From positions 7,448,137 to 7,512,136 of the forward strand of contig OX375872.1 in NCBI GenBank assembly GCA_947359465.1: a stretch of 64,000 nt of DNA, written 5' to 3'. The notes under the pieces are model-generated. The model searched no databases, was not told where the DNA came from, and worked only from the letters and a program-made list of their open reading frames with translations. Of the stretch, positions 46,899-58,200 are shown piece after piece. The position numbers and the translations under genes are program-made. Origin of the DNA: Metellina segmentata (lineage: Eukaryota; Arthropoda; Arachnida; Araneae; Tetragnathidae). The stretch's first letter is position 1. Every line of letters begins with the position of its first letter.

Positions 46899-47719
46899 TG
46901 ACTTATTTAGTTAAGGGAAAGAGAGAGGACTTGATCAAATTGGTGGAGGATTTAGATGTCACCGTAGAAAAATCCATAAAACAATTAGTGAATCTTATTA
47001 CTTCAAGTGAGGGATATGATGAGGAATTCACCAAAGCACTTTTTGGTAGAATTATAGAAACTCGAAACACAAATGAAGCCCTTAAAGAAAAGCGGAGAAT
47101 TGAAGCCCTTGAAGAAAAGCGGAGAATGGAAGCCCTTTAAGAAAAGCGGAGAATTGAAGACCTTGAAGTGAAAGAAAAACGGAGGATTGAAGACCTTGAA
47201 GAAAAGCAGAAAGAACGAGAGTATGAGTTGGAAAAATTGAGAATAGAAGCAACTAGTCAAACCCAGCGAGGTGCAGTTGATAATTCTAAACCATCGAATC
47301 GAGACTTGACCAAGATCCTTCCGAAATACGACATGAAAGATGATATGAGTCTTTATTTAATCTTGTTCGAGCGACAGGCAACTTTGCTGTCGCCGGGAAA
47401 AGAAATGTGGGTATCTCACCTATTAGGTTTGATCCCCCAATAAATTGCTCATATAATAGCCCGTGAACCAGCTGACCTAGCTACAAATTATGATCAAATG
47501 AAAAATATTCTGTTAAAAAGGTTCAAACTAACACCAGAAAGATTTCGACAGTTATTTAGTTCACACCATAAAGCAGTTGATCGGAACTGGAGGGATTTCT
47601 ATCATGAATTGTCTACTTATTTCGATGGATGGATTGCAGGTTGTAAGGTCCTTACTTTTGAAAGACAGAGATTTGATCATCACATATCAGATGAAGAAAA
47701 AAACACCATCCGAATTTAA
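46899..47719 (+). pseudogene. gag of the Gmr1-like element
   Basis: From the ATG at 46899 ('MTYLVKGKREDLIKLVEDL') one frame runs with in-frame TAA codons at 47138-47140 and 47441-47443, then to 47719. A short repeated charged motif (EKRRIEAL or EKRRIEDL, about six times, 47075-47215) forms a predicted coiled coil. After it comes 'LTKILPKYDMKDDMSLYLIL', as in capsid regions of SCAN/gypsy-type Gags, and 'LLKRFKLTPERFRQLF'. A frameshift in the A-run near 47694-47701 passes the reading to the frame that contains the zinc knuckle. Confidence 0.75.
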
Positions 47720-49640
47720 AGATATGTATCTCAGAGAATGGACAGAAATAAACTCCCCTACAGATTTGGTGGAACTGTTGGAGAAGTTTGAAGACGTTAG
47801 ACGAACTGTGAAACGAAACCCTGTCTTTGCGAAAGACAAGTTCGAGGGTCGAGTTCAAAACAAGTTTGAAAAGACCGATAATCCACCAAGGAGAAGTGAT
47901 ACCATGAATAATAAAGGGGTTAAGATAGAACGAAGATTTTCCGAACAAGACCCTAATCCGGAATTCGACCGCAGGAGACAGATGCGGTGTTTTCATTGCA
48001 ACCAGCCTGGTCATATCCGACCAAATTGTCCAAAGTTGAAGAAACCTTCGGAAACTGTAAATTACATTTCGGACAAAGAACCTGAGAAATACCTGGAACC
48101 GTATATCATGAAAGGACAAATAAACGGTCAGGATATAAATCTACTAAGAGACACCGGAGCGACCATTGACATTGTGTGTCGGAAATTGGTGAATCCAGCT
48201 GACATGACGGGTGAACATGTTTGGGTACAGCAACCTTTGGACTCCAGCTCAACTTGTTTACCTCTTGCCGAAGTTTTGTTAGAGTGTGAATTGGGAAAAA
48301 CGCTGACTAAAGCTGCTGTGATTCCAGATGAACTAGACCGCGGACGATATCTTTTATGGAATCGGACTGCTGCCTTGTTAAAAAGGGAAGATTGTCAATC
48401 TGTGGATCAAATAAATGCAGTACTGACAAGGCATCAGAAAAAAGTGAAAGAAAGGGAAGAATCTCAATCTTTAATTAAAGAATCCAAAAACTCTATCCCA
48501 GCCGAAGAATTCATTACATTGGAAAAAAATGAAGTGGAATCAGGGGAAGTAAGTGACGAGTTCACTCAGGTGGCAGAAGATCAAGGTATCACTGAATTGT
48601 TAAAAGTGGATACTGAGCAGCTAATCAAGGCTCAGGGTGAAGATGAAGAGATGAGCTCTCAAGTAAAACAAATCCAAAATGGAAACCCTCCTAAAGATTT
48701 TGAACTGGTGAAAGGCCGACTTTTGGTAAAGATCAAGAAGGACAAGAGTGGTATCGAAAGGAAGCTCATCGTCGTGCCCATAGAGTATCGAGAGAAGATA
48801 CTGAAATTGTGTCATGAAGGCACGTCAGGTCATCTTGGGACCACCAAGACCAAAGACAGAATGACCAAGTACTTTTTCTGGAAAAACTGTTACAAAGAAG
48901 CAGAGGACTTCGTTAAGGCTTGCGATTCCTGCCAGAGAGCTGAAAAGGCAAGGGACAAGAAAAAAGCGCCCATGACTCTTGTTCCAGTGATTACTGAAGT
49001 TTTTTCCCGAATTAATATTGACGCTGTAGGACCTTTGCCCGAGACGGACTCAGGCCTAAGATACCTGATTACGGCAATGTGTATGTCGTCGAAGTACCCA
49101 GATGCTGTGGCAGTTCCAAACATAACATCTAGATCCGTGATTAATGCTCTCCTTCAGATTTTTAGTCGAATGGGTTTTCCTAAGGAGATTCAACACGACC
49201 AGGGAACCTCGTTTATGAACGAACTTACATCGGAATTTTTTGAACGTTTCGGCATCAAGGTGGTACTTAGCTCTGTGTATCATCCCCAGAGCAATCCGGT
49301 AGAAAGGTTTCATCGTACCCTGAAACGGATTTTGAGAGTTTTGTGTACCGAAGAAGGACCAGATTGGGAGAAGCATGTCCACGCGGTGTTGTTCACCTTA
49401 AGGACAGTTACTCATGAATCCACCGGATTCAGTCCAGCTGAATTGGTTCATGGAAAAAACTTGCGGACTCTCGTCACTCTTCTGTATGAAAACTGGTTAC
49501 AGCCGCAAGAAGGAAATGCTTCAGTTGTTGAATATATCCTCAATCTTCTGAGAAGATTGGAAAAATGTCGCAGCCTAACCATTGATAATATGGAGGAAGC
49601 TACCAAGAAAAGAAAAAATGGCACGACAAAAATACCGTGA
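47577..49640 (+). pseudogene. Gag zinc knuckle, protease and integrase, Gmr1-like
   Basis: The frame is the continuation of gag after the 47.7 kb frameshift; the nominal first codons are out of register. Domains: CCHC knuckle CFHCNQPGHIRPNC (about residues 138-151); aspartic protease with RDTGAT (about 192); a charged linker; integrase zinc-binding residues H, H, C, C (about 412-451); catalytic D in NIDAVGPLP (about 481), D in HDQGTSF (about 540) and E in NPVERFHRT (about 575), with D-35-E spacing. Integrase precedes reverse transcriptase here. Residue numbers are estimates from nucleotide positions. A second frameshift near 49610-49640 leads into the RT frame. Confidence 0.85.
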
Positions 49641-50722
49641 AACGTGAATTCAATGTTGGAGACAAAGTACTGGTACTGGCACCCTCACCTGTAAATAAGT
49701 TGGCGGTTCAATGGCATGGTCCTGGGACCATTGAAAGCAAGATTTCGGAGACGAACTACTTTGTTGCCCTGCCTAACTGGAAAAATTCGTCACAAATCTA
49801 TCATGTAAATTTATTGAAGCCTTACTACCAGAGGCCTGAATTCATAAATCTGGTCACTACTTGCGAGGATGAAGAATCAGAGTTGGAAAAAGAATTCCCG
49901 CCTGTGGAAAACAATCCCAATATTTTTTATCTCGAGGAGATATTGAGAAACAGTGAAGTGAAAGGAAGACTGGATGACGACCAGATTGACCAGCTCAGTT
50001 GTGTTATATGTAAATATTCCAAGTGTTTCTCAAACGTGCCTGGCCTCACAGATCGTGTCCAGTTTGATATCGAACTTTCTGAAATAAAGCCCATCTGTGC
50101 GAAGCCATATCGAATGTCGGTCCGACAATCGCAGATCTTGAAAGCCGAAATTGAAAAGATGCTCCAAATGAAAATTATTGAAGTGGGTGAGAGTGATTTC
50201 ACTTCGCCTATGATTTTAGTTGAGGTACCAGGGAAAGACCCAAGGCCCTGCATTGACTATCGGAAGCTGAATGAAATCACTAAAACTCAGTATTTTCCTA
50301 TCCCTAACATCGAGGAAAGAGTGGAAGCCGTCTCCAATGCCAAATTCATCACCGTTCTGGATTTGTCAAAAGGTTACTGGCAAATTCCCATGACTAAAGG
50401 TGCTCAACGGTATGCCACTTTCGTGACAAGTTTCGGGTCGTTTCGACCATTAAGGATGCCGTTTGGACTGAAAAATGCTCCTTATTACTTCAGCAAAATG
50501 ATGGCTGAGCTCTTGAGAGGGTATGACATGTTCGCAGTACCCTATATGGATGACGTGGCCATATTCTCCTTGGATTGGAGTTCTCACCTTAAACATCTGA
50601 ATTGTGTCTTGGAGATAATAAGTAAAGCGGGCCCTCGTCTGAAAAGTAGCAAATGCAAATTTGCCCAAGAGAAAGTGATGTATTTGGGACATTATGTGGG
50701 ACAGGGTGGAGAGGTCCCCTAA
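49637..50722 (+). pseudogene. GPY module and reverse transcriptase, Gmr1-like
   Basis: The frame opens with the C-terminal integrase module ('NVGDKVLVLAPSP', 'VQWHGPGTIES', 'YHVNLLKPYYQR'). It then passes through a linker to reverse transcriptase: 'SPMILVEVPGKDPRPCIDYR', 'LDLSKGYWQIPM', 'MPFGLKNAPYYF' and 'YMDDVAIFS' (YMDD near 50549). GTG at 49637 is only the edge of the open frame. The frame breaks after 'YLGHYVGQGGEVP' near 50700, where the sequence continues one frame over. Confidence 0.88.
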
Positions 50723-51356
50723 TGAGTTGAAAATTCAGGCTATCCAAAAATTTTCTATTCCAACCACCAAGACAGACATTCGAGCATTCCTTGGATTAGC
50801 CGGGTATTACCGCCAATACATCCCAAACTTTTCTGTTATTGTTGCTCCTTTGACCGAACTCCTGAAGGGAAAAGTCAAGAAGTCCGAAATTGAGTGGACC
50901 AATGAATGCCAACGGTCTTTTCAAGAACTAAAGAGGAGGCTAACCCAGAACCCTATTCTGTATGCTCCTAACTTTAATGCCCCGTTTCATGTTCAATGTG
51001 ATGCCTCAGATTTAGGCATGGGTATAGTGTTATCCCAGAAGACAGAAAAGGGGGAGGAGCATCCTATTCTGTTCCTCAGCAAGAAGTTCTCAACCGCAGA
51101 GCGAAAATACGGAACTACCGAAAAGGAATGTCCCGCTATTGTGTTTGCTGTCAAGAAGCTACGATGCTACCTGGATGGACCTACCAAGTTCTTTATCCAA
51201 ACTGATCATAATCCTCTAGTATGGTTAAAAAAGAACTCTGGGGTAAATCCGCGTCTCATGAGATGGGCTCTTGCATTGCATCCCTGGAACTATGAGGTAA
51301 TCCATCGTCAGGGCAGAAAACACCAGAATGCTGACAGCCTTAACCGACTGTTCTAA
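50694..51356 (+). pseudogene. RT connection and RNase H, Gmr1-like
   Basis: 'TDIRAFLGLAGYYRQYIPNF' is the RT thumb/connection. RNase H follows with D in 'CDASDLGMGIVLSQ' (near 51000), E in 'TTEKECPAIVFAVKK', D in 'QTDHNPLVWL' and D in 'NADSLNRLF'. These are the four expected acidic residues. The stop at 51354-51356 is followed by noncoding sequence, not integrase, confirming the domain order. Confidence 0.88.
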
Positions 51357-51506
51357 GTTACCAAAATGTCTTTTGAGTTTATTTTTATAGCTTTTTTAGG
51401 TAACTTGGCAGTTGTATGTATGTTTGTAAATATTTGTATGAAATTTTGTAGAATTTAGATTTTTTTTAAAGTTATGGTAACTTTTTACCGGATAAAAAGT
51501 TATTAT

Positions 51507-51519
51507 AAGGGGGAAAGAG
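51507..51519 (+). other. Polypurine tract
   Basis: 'aagggggaaagag' ends one base before the 3' LTR at 51521. Confidence 0.75.
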
Positions 51520-51520
51520 T

Positions 51521-51896
51521 TGTAACGTACACTTCCGGAATATCTTTTAAATGTTATGATAGTATTTATTTTTCCTTATTCCAAGATATTGTGATACTTC
51601 CTGTATTTATTTATACTTCTTAATACTCTTGGAAAGGATATCTTTTCTTTTGACATATTTATGTGAGCTTAAATGGTTTTCCCGGAAGTTCATTTTTTCT
51701 TTTATGTATAACGTTGGTGGAAAAATATTTTTTGTAAACTGTAAGTAGTCGATTCGATGCTTCTTTCAAATGTGTACACGGTGCTGTGTTAGAGTATGAT
51801 GAGATGTAGTTGTAACTGTGATATCGCTACCAATATCTAAATAAATGTTTTTTTAATTCTTTTAAAAAAGGCTATTTATTTTATCACGACGTTACA
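51521..51896 (+). repeat. 3' LTR of the Gmr1-like element
   Basis: 376 bp, same termini as 45657-46032, about 3% diverged from it. Confidence 0.92.
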
Positions 51897-53338
51897 GTAA
51901 TATTATTAATATTGCTTGGCACTATCTGCGCCAGAATCCTATTTTCGCCTTTGAAAATTTGTCCATTTTGCCGTACAATGAAAGACACTGGCAATATGTC
52001 TCAAAAGTTGGAACCAAAATAACCTTTTTAGAAAGACACACGTCCGTACACTTCGGTTGTTGTTATTCAACTGTTGACACATACGCGAAAGCAGATTCCT
52101 TTCGGTTCCAGTAGAAATTCGTTAAAGAAATCGATAAAAGCCAACCGAAGTACTAGTATCCAACTAAAAACAATAATTTTTGCTTTTTCGGTTTTTTTTT
52201 TTTTTTGTAACCGTTTAAATTCTTTACTGATTTTAAAATTTTGTCGAAACTGTCTAAGTTCACGGAGCATCAGTGCTCCCCGGTTAAGAACCACTGATTG
52301 AAGGCAATGAGAGATACCAAAGGTACTTTTCGAAATGATTCTACTCTACAGAATGTGCTTATACAATAATTTCGAAGTTTCCACGGAAAGAACCAATGAA
52401 AGCGTTACAAATTATAACATATCAATTCAGTTCATTGTTTCAACGAAGCATCATATTATGGAAATTGAGTTTAAAATTTGAACTCATTTTTGGTACTGGC
52501 TACAGTACCTAACGAATACCTCTTCTAACTATAAAAATGTTCCGAATATTTATATGATCTTAGTATCATATAAAAGCTGAAGATTTAGAAAAATTTTTGA
52601 AGCAATACAAAAATCGAAAAAATTTATCTGTAGCGCCCAGGTTAAAAAATAAACCATCTGCTGATATCGATAATTATCAAAGTACTAAACAAAGCACCAA
52701 ACCTACAAAAAATAACCCAATAACTGTATTCATCTCGAATAAGAAGGTTCAAGGCTGAATTTCTATGGACATGGAAATTGTCTACGAAGAGCTAACAGAT
52801 GACAGGTCATCAAACCCTGATATTAGGCATCAATTTATTCTTCCCAATCCATTGACATTTTGCGAATGGAGCTCATCGAATCGTTGCCCTCGGCATCATT
52901 TAATGGATTGCGCTACAGCCAACATCTGAGACATTTTGTCCCTGTTATAGCAATTCGACGGGATTATGGCTGTGTTAGAGATACTTTATTGGTACATGAG
53001 GTTTCAGTACTTTCTTTTCTTGATTCCAGATATTCGTCATCTAATTGATCCATGGGAAGGAAGAGTCGATTGCTTCGTCATCTGATTGGTCCGTGCTACA
53101 TAGTAGTAGACTTAGGCGATTTCACCACTTTTGTCACTGCTAGAAATGCGCATTCCTACCCTACCATGTGATGTTGTATCGCCAGAAGTTTACGATAAGA
53201 TGAGTAACTGTTCTGTGCCAATTCAGTCCATTTTTCACAGAACAGTTTCGTGACTGCTATTCGGTTTATTTTACATTTCCCGGCTATAGTTTCAATAAGA
53301 CCGAGTTCAATTGCTAGTTAGAGCTGGTCTATATAGGT
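51897..53338. other. No gene; possible hAT terminus at 52282-52300
   Basis: 'ggttaagaaccactgattg' at 52282 reads on the minus strand as a CAGTGGTTCTTAACC-type hAT end, and 'gagcatcagtgctcc' just inside is palindromic. No partner terminus or transposase was recognised. A T-run lies near 52192-52206. The frame 52860-53048 has no recognised domain. Nothing else was identified. Confidence 0.4.
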
Positions 53339-53571
53339 TGTTTTAACTCTTCGATGGCTCAGGTCTCTTTATGTACTCATTAAATTTCACCAAACACATC
53401 ACAAGGAATAATGGACTGTAGTTCTCACATCATTTATTAATTTCTCTCTCTGAGCTGCGCTCACACGCGCCTTTTTCGCAACTCCCAAAAACTCGAACTC
53501 CGCGCGTCGCAAGGTTACAGCGCGCGACAGCAGCGCCCTTTTTTGGCTGTTGCCAACGGAGAGCTCAAACA
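53339..53571 (-). repeat. Probable 3' LTR of the outer BEL/Pao element
   Basis: Read on the minus strand it starts TGTTTGAGCTC (53571) and ends GTTAAAACA (53339), 233 bp. It has an AATAAA near 53430 and a purine-rich 'caacggggggagca' immediately upstream. The partner LTR is not in the window, so the outer boundary rests on the TG...CA ends and the polypurine tract. Confidence 0.6.
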
Positions 53572-53790
53572 TGCTCCCCCCGTTGAAACCTGAAGGGTTT
53601 CAACAAGATCACTTCACACAATGATCAATTACAATATTCACAGTACACGATAGGGGTTAGTACCAAATTCTTACAGAACGTAAGCACAAGCACATAATAG
53701 CAATTACCACAAACAATACACTATAAACAAATTTTAATATTTTCACAATTCAAGAATAAACTCCACCAGTTATTACGAACCTATTTTAAA
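53572..53790 (-). other. 3' untranslated region of the outer BEL/Pao
   Basis: Between the pol stop (about 53791) and the probable polypurine tract. Contains a short inverted pair, 'gttgaaacc' with 'ggtttcaac' (about 53583-53611). Confidence 0.5.
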
Positions 53791-55124
53791 CTATTCAACT
53801 GGTAACACAGATAACTTAGACACAGATCTTTTGAAAATACCACATTGAGTTTTTACATCAACTAACTACTCTTACCCTTTCATCTCGTCCGGGATGAATT
53901 TTTATAACTCTACCACGTGCCCAATAGCATGGTGAGACACCATCTTCCTTAATCAAAACCAAGTCACCTAATTTTAAGTTTTTCTTATCAAACATCCATT
54001 TACTTCTTTCGTGTAAAGTATTTAGATAAGAAACACTCCATTTTTTCCACAAATTTTGAACAATTTTTGTAGTAACTTGCCACCGTGATAGTCTATTGAT
54101 GTTGATATCTATTACACACGGCTCAACAACAGCAGTTACCGGTCTTCCAATTAAGAAGAGTGCTGGAGTGAGAATTTCAAGATCATCTACTTCAGATGAC
54201 AGAGGCGTTAATGGGCGGCTGTTAAGCATACCTTCAATCTGTGCCAAAACAGTATGGAATTCTTCATAAGTTAATTTACAGTTACACACTATTCGTTTGA
54301 AAAAATATTTAAAAGAACGAACACCTGCCTCCCAAAGACCTCCAAAATTTGGGGCCCGTGGCGAAATGAATTCCCACGTTATATTTTCTTCTAGTAAAAA
54401 GTTAAACCAATTATCATTTCCCATTTTTAATGCCTTATAAAACCTTTTCAACTCATTGTTCGCCCCAACGAAATTTGTAGCGTTATCTGACATGATTTTA
54501 TTACATTTACCTCTTCGGGAAACAAACCTCTTTAGACATGAAATTAGAGATTCCGCTGTTAAATCAAATAACATTTCAAGATGCATAGCCTTAGTTACTA
54601 GACAAATAAATATACATATATACACTTTAATAGGAGATCCCTTCCTATTATATTTGTTACGCATCAGGAATGGGCCACAAAGATCCATGCCCACAGAATT
54701 AAACACATAATTCGGATTTACTCGAGCACTCGGTAAATCTCCCATCCTTTGACAATTTACTTTAGGGTTAACTTTAAAACAATTAATACATTTATGAACA
54801 ACCTTTTTACACAAATTACGGCCGTTTAATGGCCAGTACCTCAAGCGTATTTGGTATAGTAATGCTTGAGGACCCGAATGCAGGTATTTTTTATGATGAT
54901 ACACCATAATCATTTCAGTTATTTTATGTTTAGCAGGCAAAAGAATGGAGTGTTTGTGGTTGTAATTAATAGAGGCATTCTCAAGTCTACCACCAACTTG
55001 TAAAATGTTACTCTCATCTAAAAAGGGACACAAATTCCTTACCCGACTGTCAGGATTAACTGAACCTGAAGCCTTGAGCGATTTTATCTCTTTCGCGAAT
55101 TCTTGCTCTTGAACCAATTGTATA
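53791..55124 (-). pseudogene. Outer BEL/Pao pol, integrase part
   Basis: Minus strand, reading away from the inner element. Zinc-binding segment ('YHHKKYLHSGPQALL', 'CINCFKVNPK'); catalytic D in 'SVGMDLCGPF' (near 54695), D in 'MSDNATNF' (near 54495), E in 'GGLWEAGVRS' (near 54330); C-terminal DUF5641-type region ('KLGDLVLIKEDG', 'GRVIKIHPGRDERVRVV'). The main frame stops at 53858, but shifting one base continues the family-like tail to about 53791. Its upstream half is at 60766 and beyond. Confidence 0.85.
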
Positions 55125-55129
55125 AGTTT

Positions 55130-55284
55130 TGTTAATTCGCGTAAACGTAATTGTAAAACACAACTTCAGAATATTTGAAAGAACAACATCTACATTTATT
55201 TTCTAACGAACGACTACTACACAAGAGTGTTGCCATGCAGAGACAACTAAGTAATTTTACTTAATCTCGTACCGGCGTGCAACA
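55130..55284 (-). repeat. 3' LTR of the inner BEL/Pao
   Basis: On the minus strand it begins TGTTGCACGCC at 55284 and ends GCGAATTAACA at 55130. Its first bases encode the last residues and stop of pol. Confidence 0.93.
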
Positions 55285-58200
55285 TCCTCCCCGCCCTGGT
55301 CGACCTCCAGGGGAATGACCAGCTGCACGGGCCGGGAAATTGTCTGTCCATTTACTCGCAGTATGCATGTACGGGCTTTGTTGTCACGGCCTAAGATCAC
55401 TGACTCGACGAGTGCTTTCCTCCAGGTGTGGCGGGGTCTGACGTCCTCCTGCAACAAGACCACATCTCCGACCCGGATTTCAGTTCCTTTAGGTGGGTTC
55501 TTCACATGGTGAAATGTTCTCAAGTCCATCAAATACTCCCTCTGCCACCTTTTCCAAAAGGAGTCCATTAAATGTTGACGACTTCTCCAAATACGTGTTA
55601 AATCAGAGTCTGAACTCGATGGGCCAGATGGGATAGTTGTGAGTCGTTTTCCTATTAGAAAGTGAGAGGGTGTCAGTGCTTCGTCCGGATCGTCTGCAAT
55701 ACCATATTCATGGACAATTGGTCTGCTGTTCACGGCGGCTTCGATATCGCATAGAACCGTGACCAGACCGGTAGTGTCTAAGCAAGCTTTACCAAGGGTC
55801 TTCCGCAGACACTGTTTGATAGTACCAATCATTCTCTCCCAGAACCCTCCCCACCAAGCCGCTCGTGAGGCAATGAATTTCCATTTCATGTTGCGATGAG
55901 CATAAAACTTGTGTACTTTGGAAGAGGATATGATGTCCCACAAGGACCTCAACTCCTTGTCTGCAGCGCAGAATGTAGTGGCGTTATCTGTGTACACAGT
56001 ATGAGAAAGGGAGCGTCGAGATACGAACCGTTGTTGCATACGAACCGCAAGTAAGAAAACATCAGTGCTTAAATTAGACACTACTTCCAAGTGGATGGCT
56101 CGAGTTACAGCACACGTAAATATGACTATGTAGGCCTTTGTAACCAATTTTGCGTTTTTGACATAGAGGGGCCCGGCAAAGTCAATTCCAGTTGTTTCAA
56201 ATGGGGTCGACTTTTGAATTCTTTCAGCAGGTAATGGAGCTTCTATCTGCTCACCACGCTTTTGCTTCAGTATCTTGCATGGAAGGCAAGTGTATATGAC
56301 CCTTTTAATGGCTAGTCTTGCTCTTAATATCCACCATTCAGAACGAAGCTGAGAAAGCACAATCCTAACACCTAGATGGTGCATTTTTAAGTGTGTGTGG
56401 CGTATGAGCAGGCTTGTAAAAGGGTGAGAACCTTCCAATAAGATGGGGTGTTTTTCCGATTCTGATAAGTCTGAAAATTGCAGTCGGCCTCCAAGACGTA
56501 TTAAGTTGTTGTCAAAAAGTGGGTTGAATTTTTCTATCTTTGAGTTCTTGGGAAGTGACTTTGATTTCGACAAGGCTTCATATTCTAAAGGAAATGATTC
56601 TTTCTGAACGGTTTGTATCCAATAGTTGAGAGCTTGATTCAGTTCCGTGGCATTCAATTCACCAACCATCTTTTCTTGTGTTTTGCAGTTGTGAATAAAG
56701 CGAAAAATCCAAGATGTCACGCGTAACAATTTAAAGAAAGAGCTGTAGTTTCCAGCACTGATAATTGGCAGAGTAGAGACAGTGTGAAAAGTCTGCACTT
56801 TCTTCTTCTTTAATTCTAAGTTGTGAGTGTAATCTTCATAAGTGTTGTTTGAATCAGGCCAGTCTACAGGTTTGATTAACCACTTAGGACCATGCCACCA
56901 TATTTCTAGATGTCTCAGTGTTGATGGTGAAGTACCTCTTGATAATATATCAGCAGGATTGTCCTTTCCAGGACAATGTCTCCATTGGGAAGGATTAGTA
57001 TGAGAAACAATTTCTGTTACTCGATTGCAAACAAATGTCTTCCATTTATTTGGGTCACTGCGAATCCAACCCAAAACAACTTGGGAATCACTCCACAATG
57101 TTGCATTGGACATAGGAATATTAGTCTCAGCACAGAAGTATCGCAACAATCGAGCTCCCATCAGAGACGCTAGCAGTTCCAAACGGGGCAAGGTGACTTT
57201 CTTGATAGGTGCAAGTCTGTTGCGACTGCACACTAACTGCACGTTTGTTTGTTCACCCTGAGAACTAACTATGTATAGAACTGCTCCATAGGCTCGTTCA
57301 GATGCGTCGCAAAATACTTGAATAGTAAAGGGAACGTGTGATGAAACGCCTATAAATCGAGGAATTTGAAAAGAGCAAACGTCGTCAAGTTCTCCAACAG
57401 CAGCATTCCATGAAGTTGCCAAGTTAGAGGGGAGTATTTCATCCCATTTGATTCCTAGAATCCATGTATCTTGAAACATAATTTTTCCAAAGATTACAAA
57501 AGGAGAAAACAGTCCTAAAGGATCGTAGAAGCTAGCAATACAGTGGAGTAGCCATCTCTTTGTCAGTGGTTTGTCTTGAACAGCGCAGAGAGAGGTTTTG
57601 AAAGAATTTCCTAGGGTGTCAGTTTCGGTATTCCACTCTATGCCTAAAACTTTAACTGTTGTTTTGAATCCTTCATATTGATCTCGTAATTGGCTCTGAA
57701 ACATTGTGGAGTTAGTAGCCCACTTCTCCATTGGAATATCAATCAATTGCATCAATTCTTTGACTTCTTTATGCAGTGTGGTGATTTCAGATTCTGTTTC
57801 AACACTAGCAACAAAATCGTCCATGTAAAGATGTTTATCGATCATGGGAGCAGCAATCGGGAATTTGTGTAAGTGCTTTGAAGCCAGTTCTCGTGTTGCA
57901 GCACATAACAAAAAGGGGCTGCATGCTAATCCGAAAGGTAGACGAGTAAATCTGTAAGTAATTATTTCGTCCGTGAAAGTTGTGTTAGTTTTGTCCTGTG
58001 ATAGTCTATACCAGAAAAATCTTGTGGAATCTCTATCTCTTTCGTGTAGGCTTAGTTGTAGAAATGCCTTTTTTCCGTCACTTGTGACTGCAAATTTGTG
58101 CATTCGTAGTCTGAGTAAACAACCAATCGTCTCAGGTAAAAGATTTGGACCGATTTCTAAAGTGTCATTCAGTGATGGCATTCCTGGATCATGTGATGAG

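Larger units (their letters stand above)
45657..51896 (+). mobile_element. Gmr1-like gypsy retrotransposon (integrase before RT)
   Basis: 376-bp LTRs bound a 5.5 kb interior coding gag with a zinc knuckle, protease, integrase, reverse transcriptase and RNase H in that order. The polymerase is of Ty3/gypsy type, but the order is that of Copia. This combination is the hallmark of Gmr1 elements, first described from Atlantic cod. The LTRs differ at 12 of 376 positions by eye. Flanking tetramers are GTAT (left) and GTAA (right), a possible 4-bp duplication with one change. Several stops and frameshifts make it inactive. Confidence 0.88.

Noticed and set aside
52860..53048. Host exon
   Set aside because: 62-codon frame without a recognised domain or splice context, beside an LTR.
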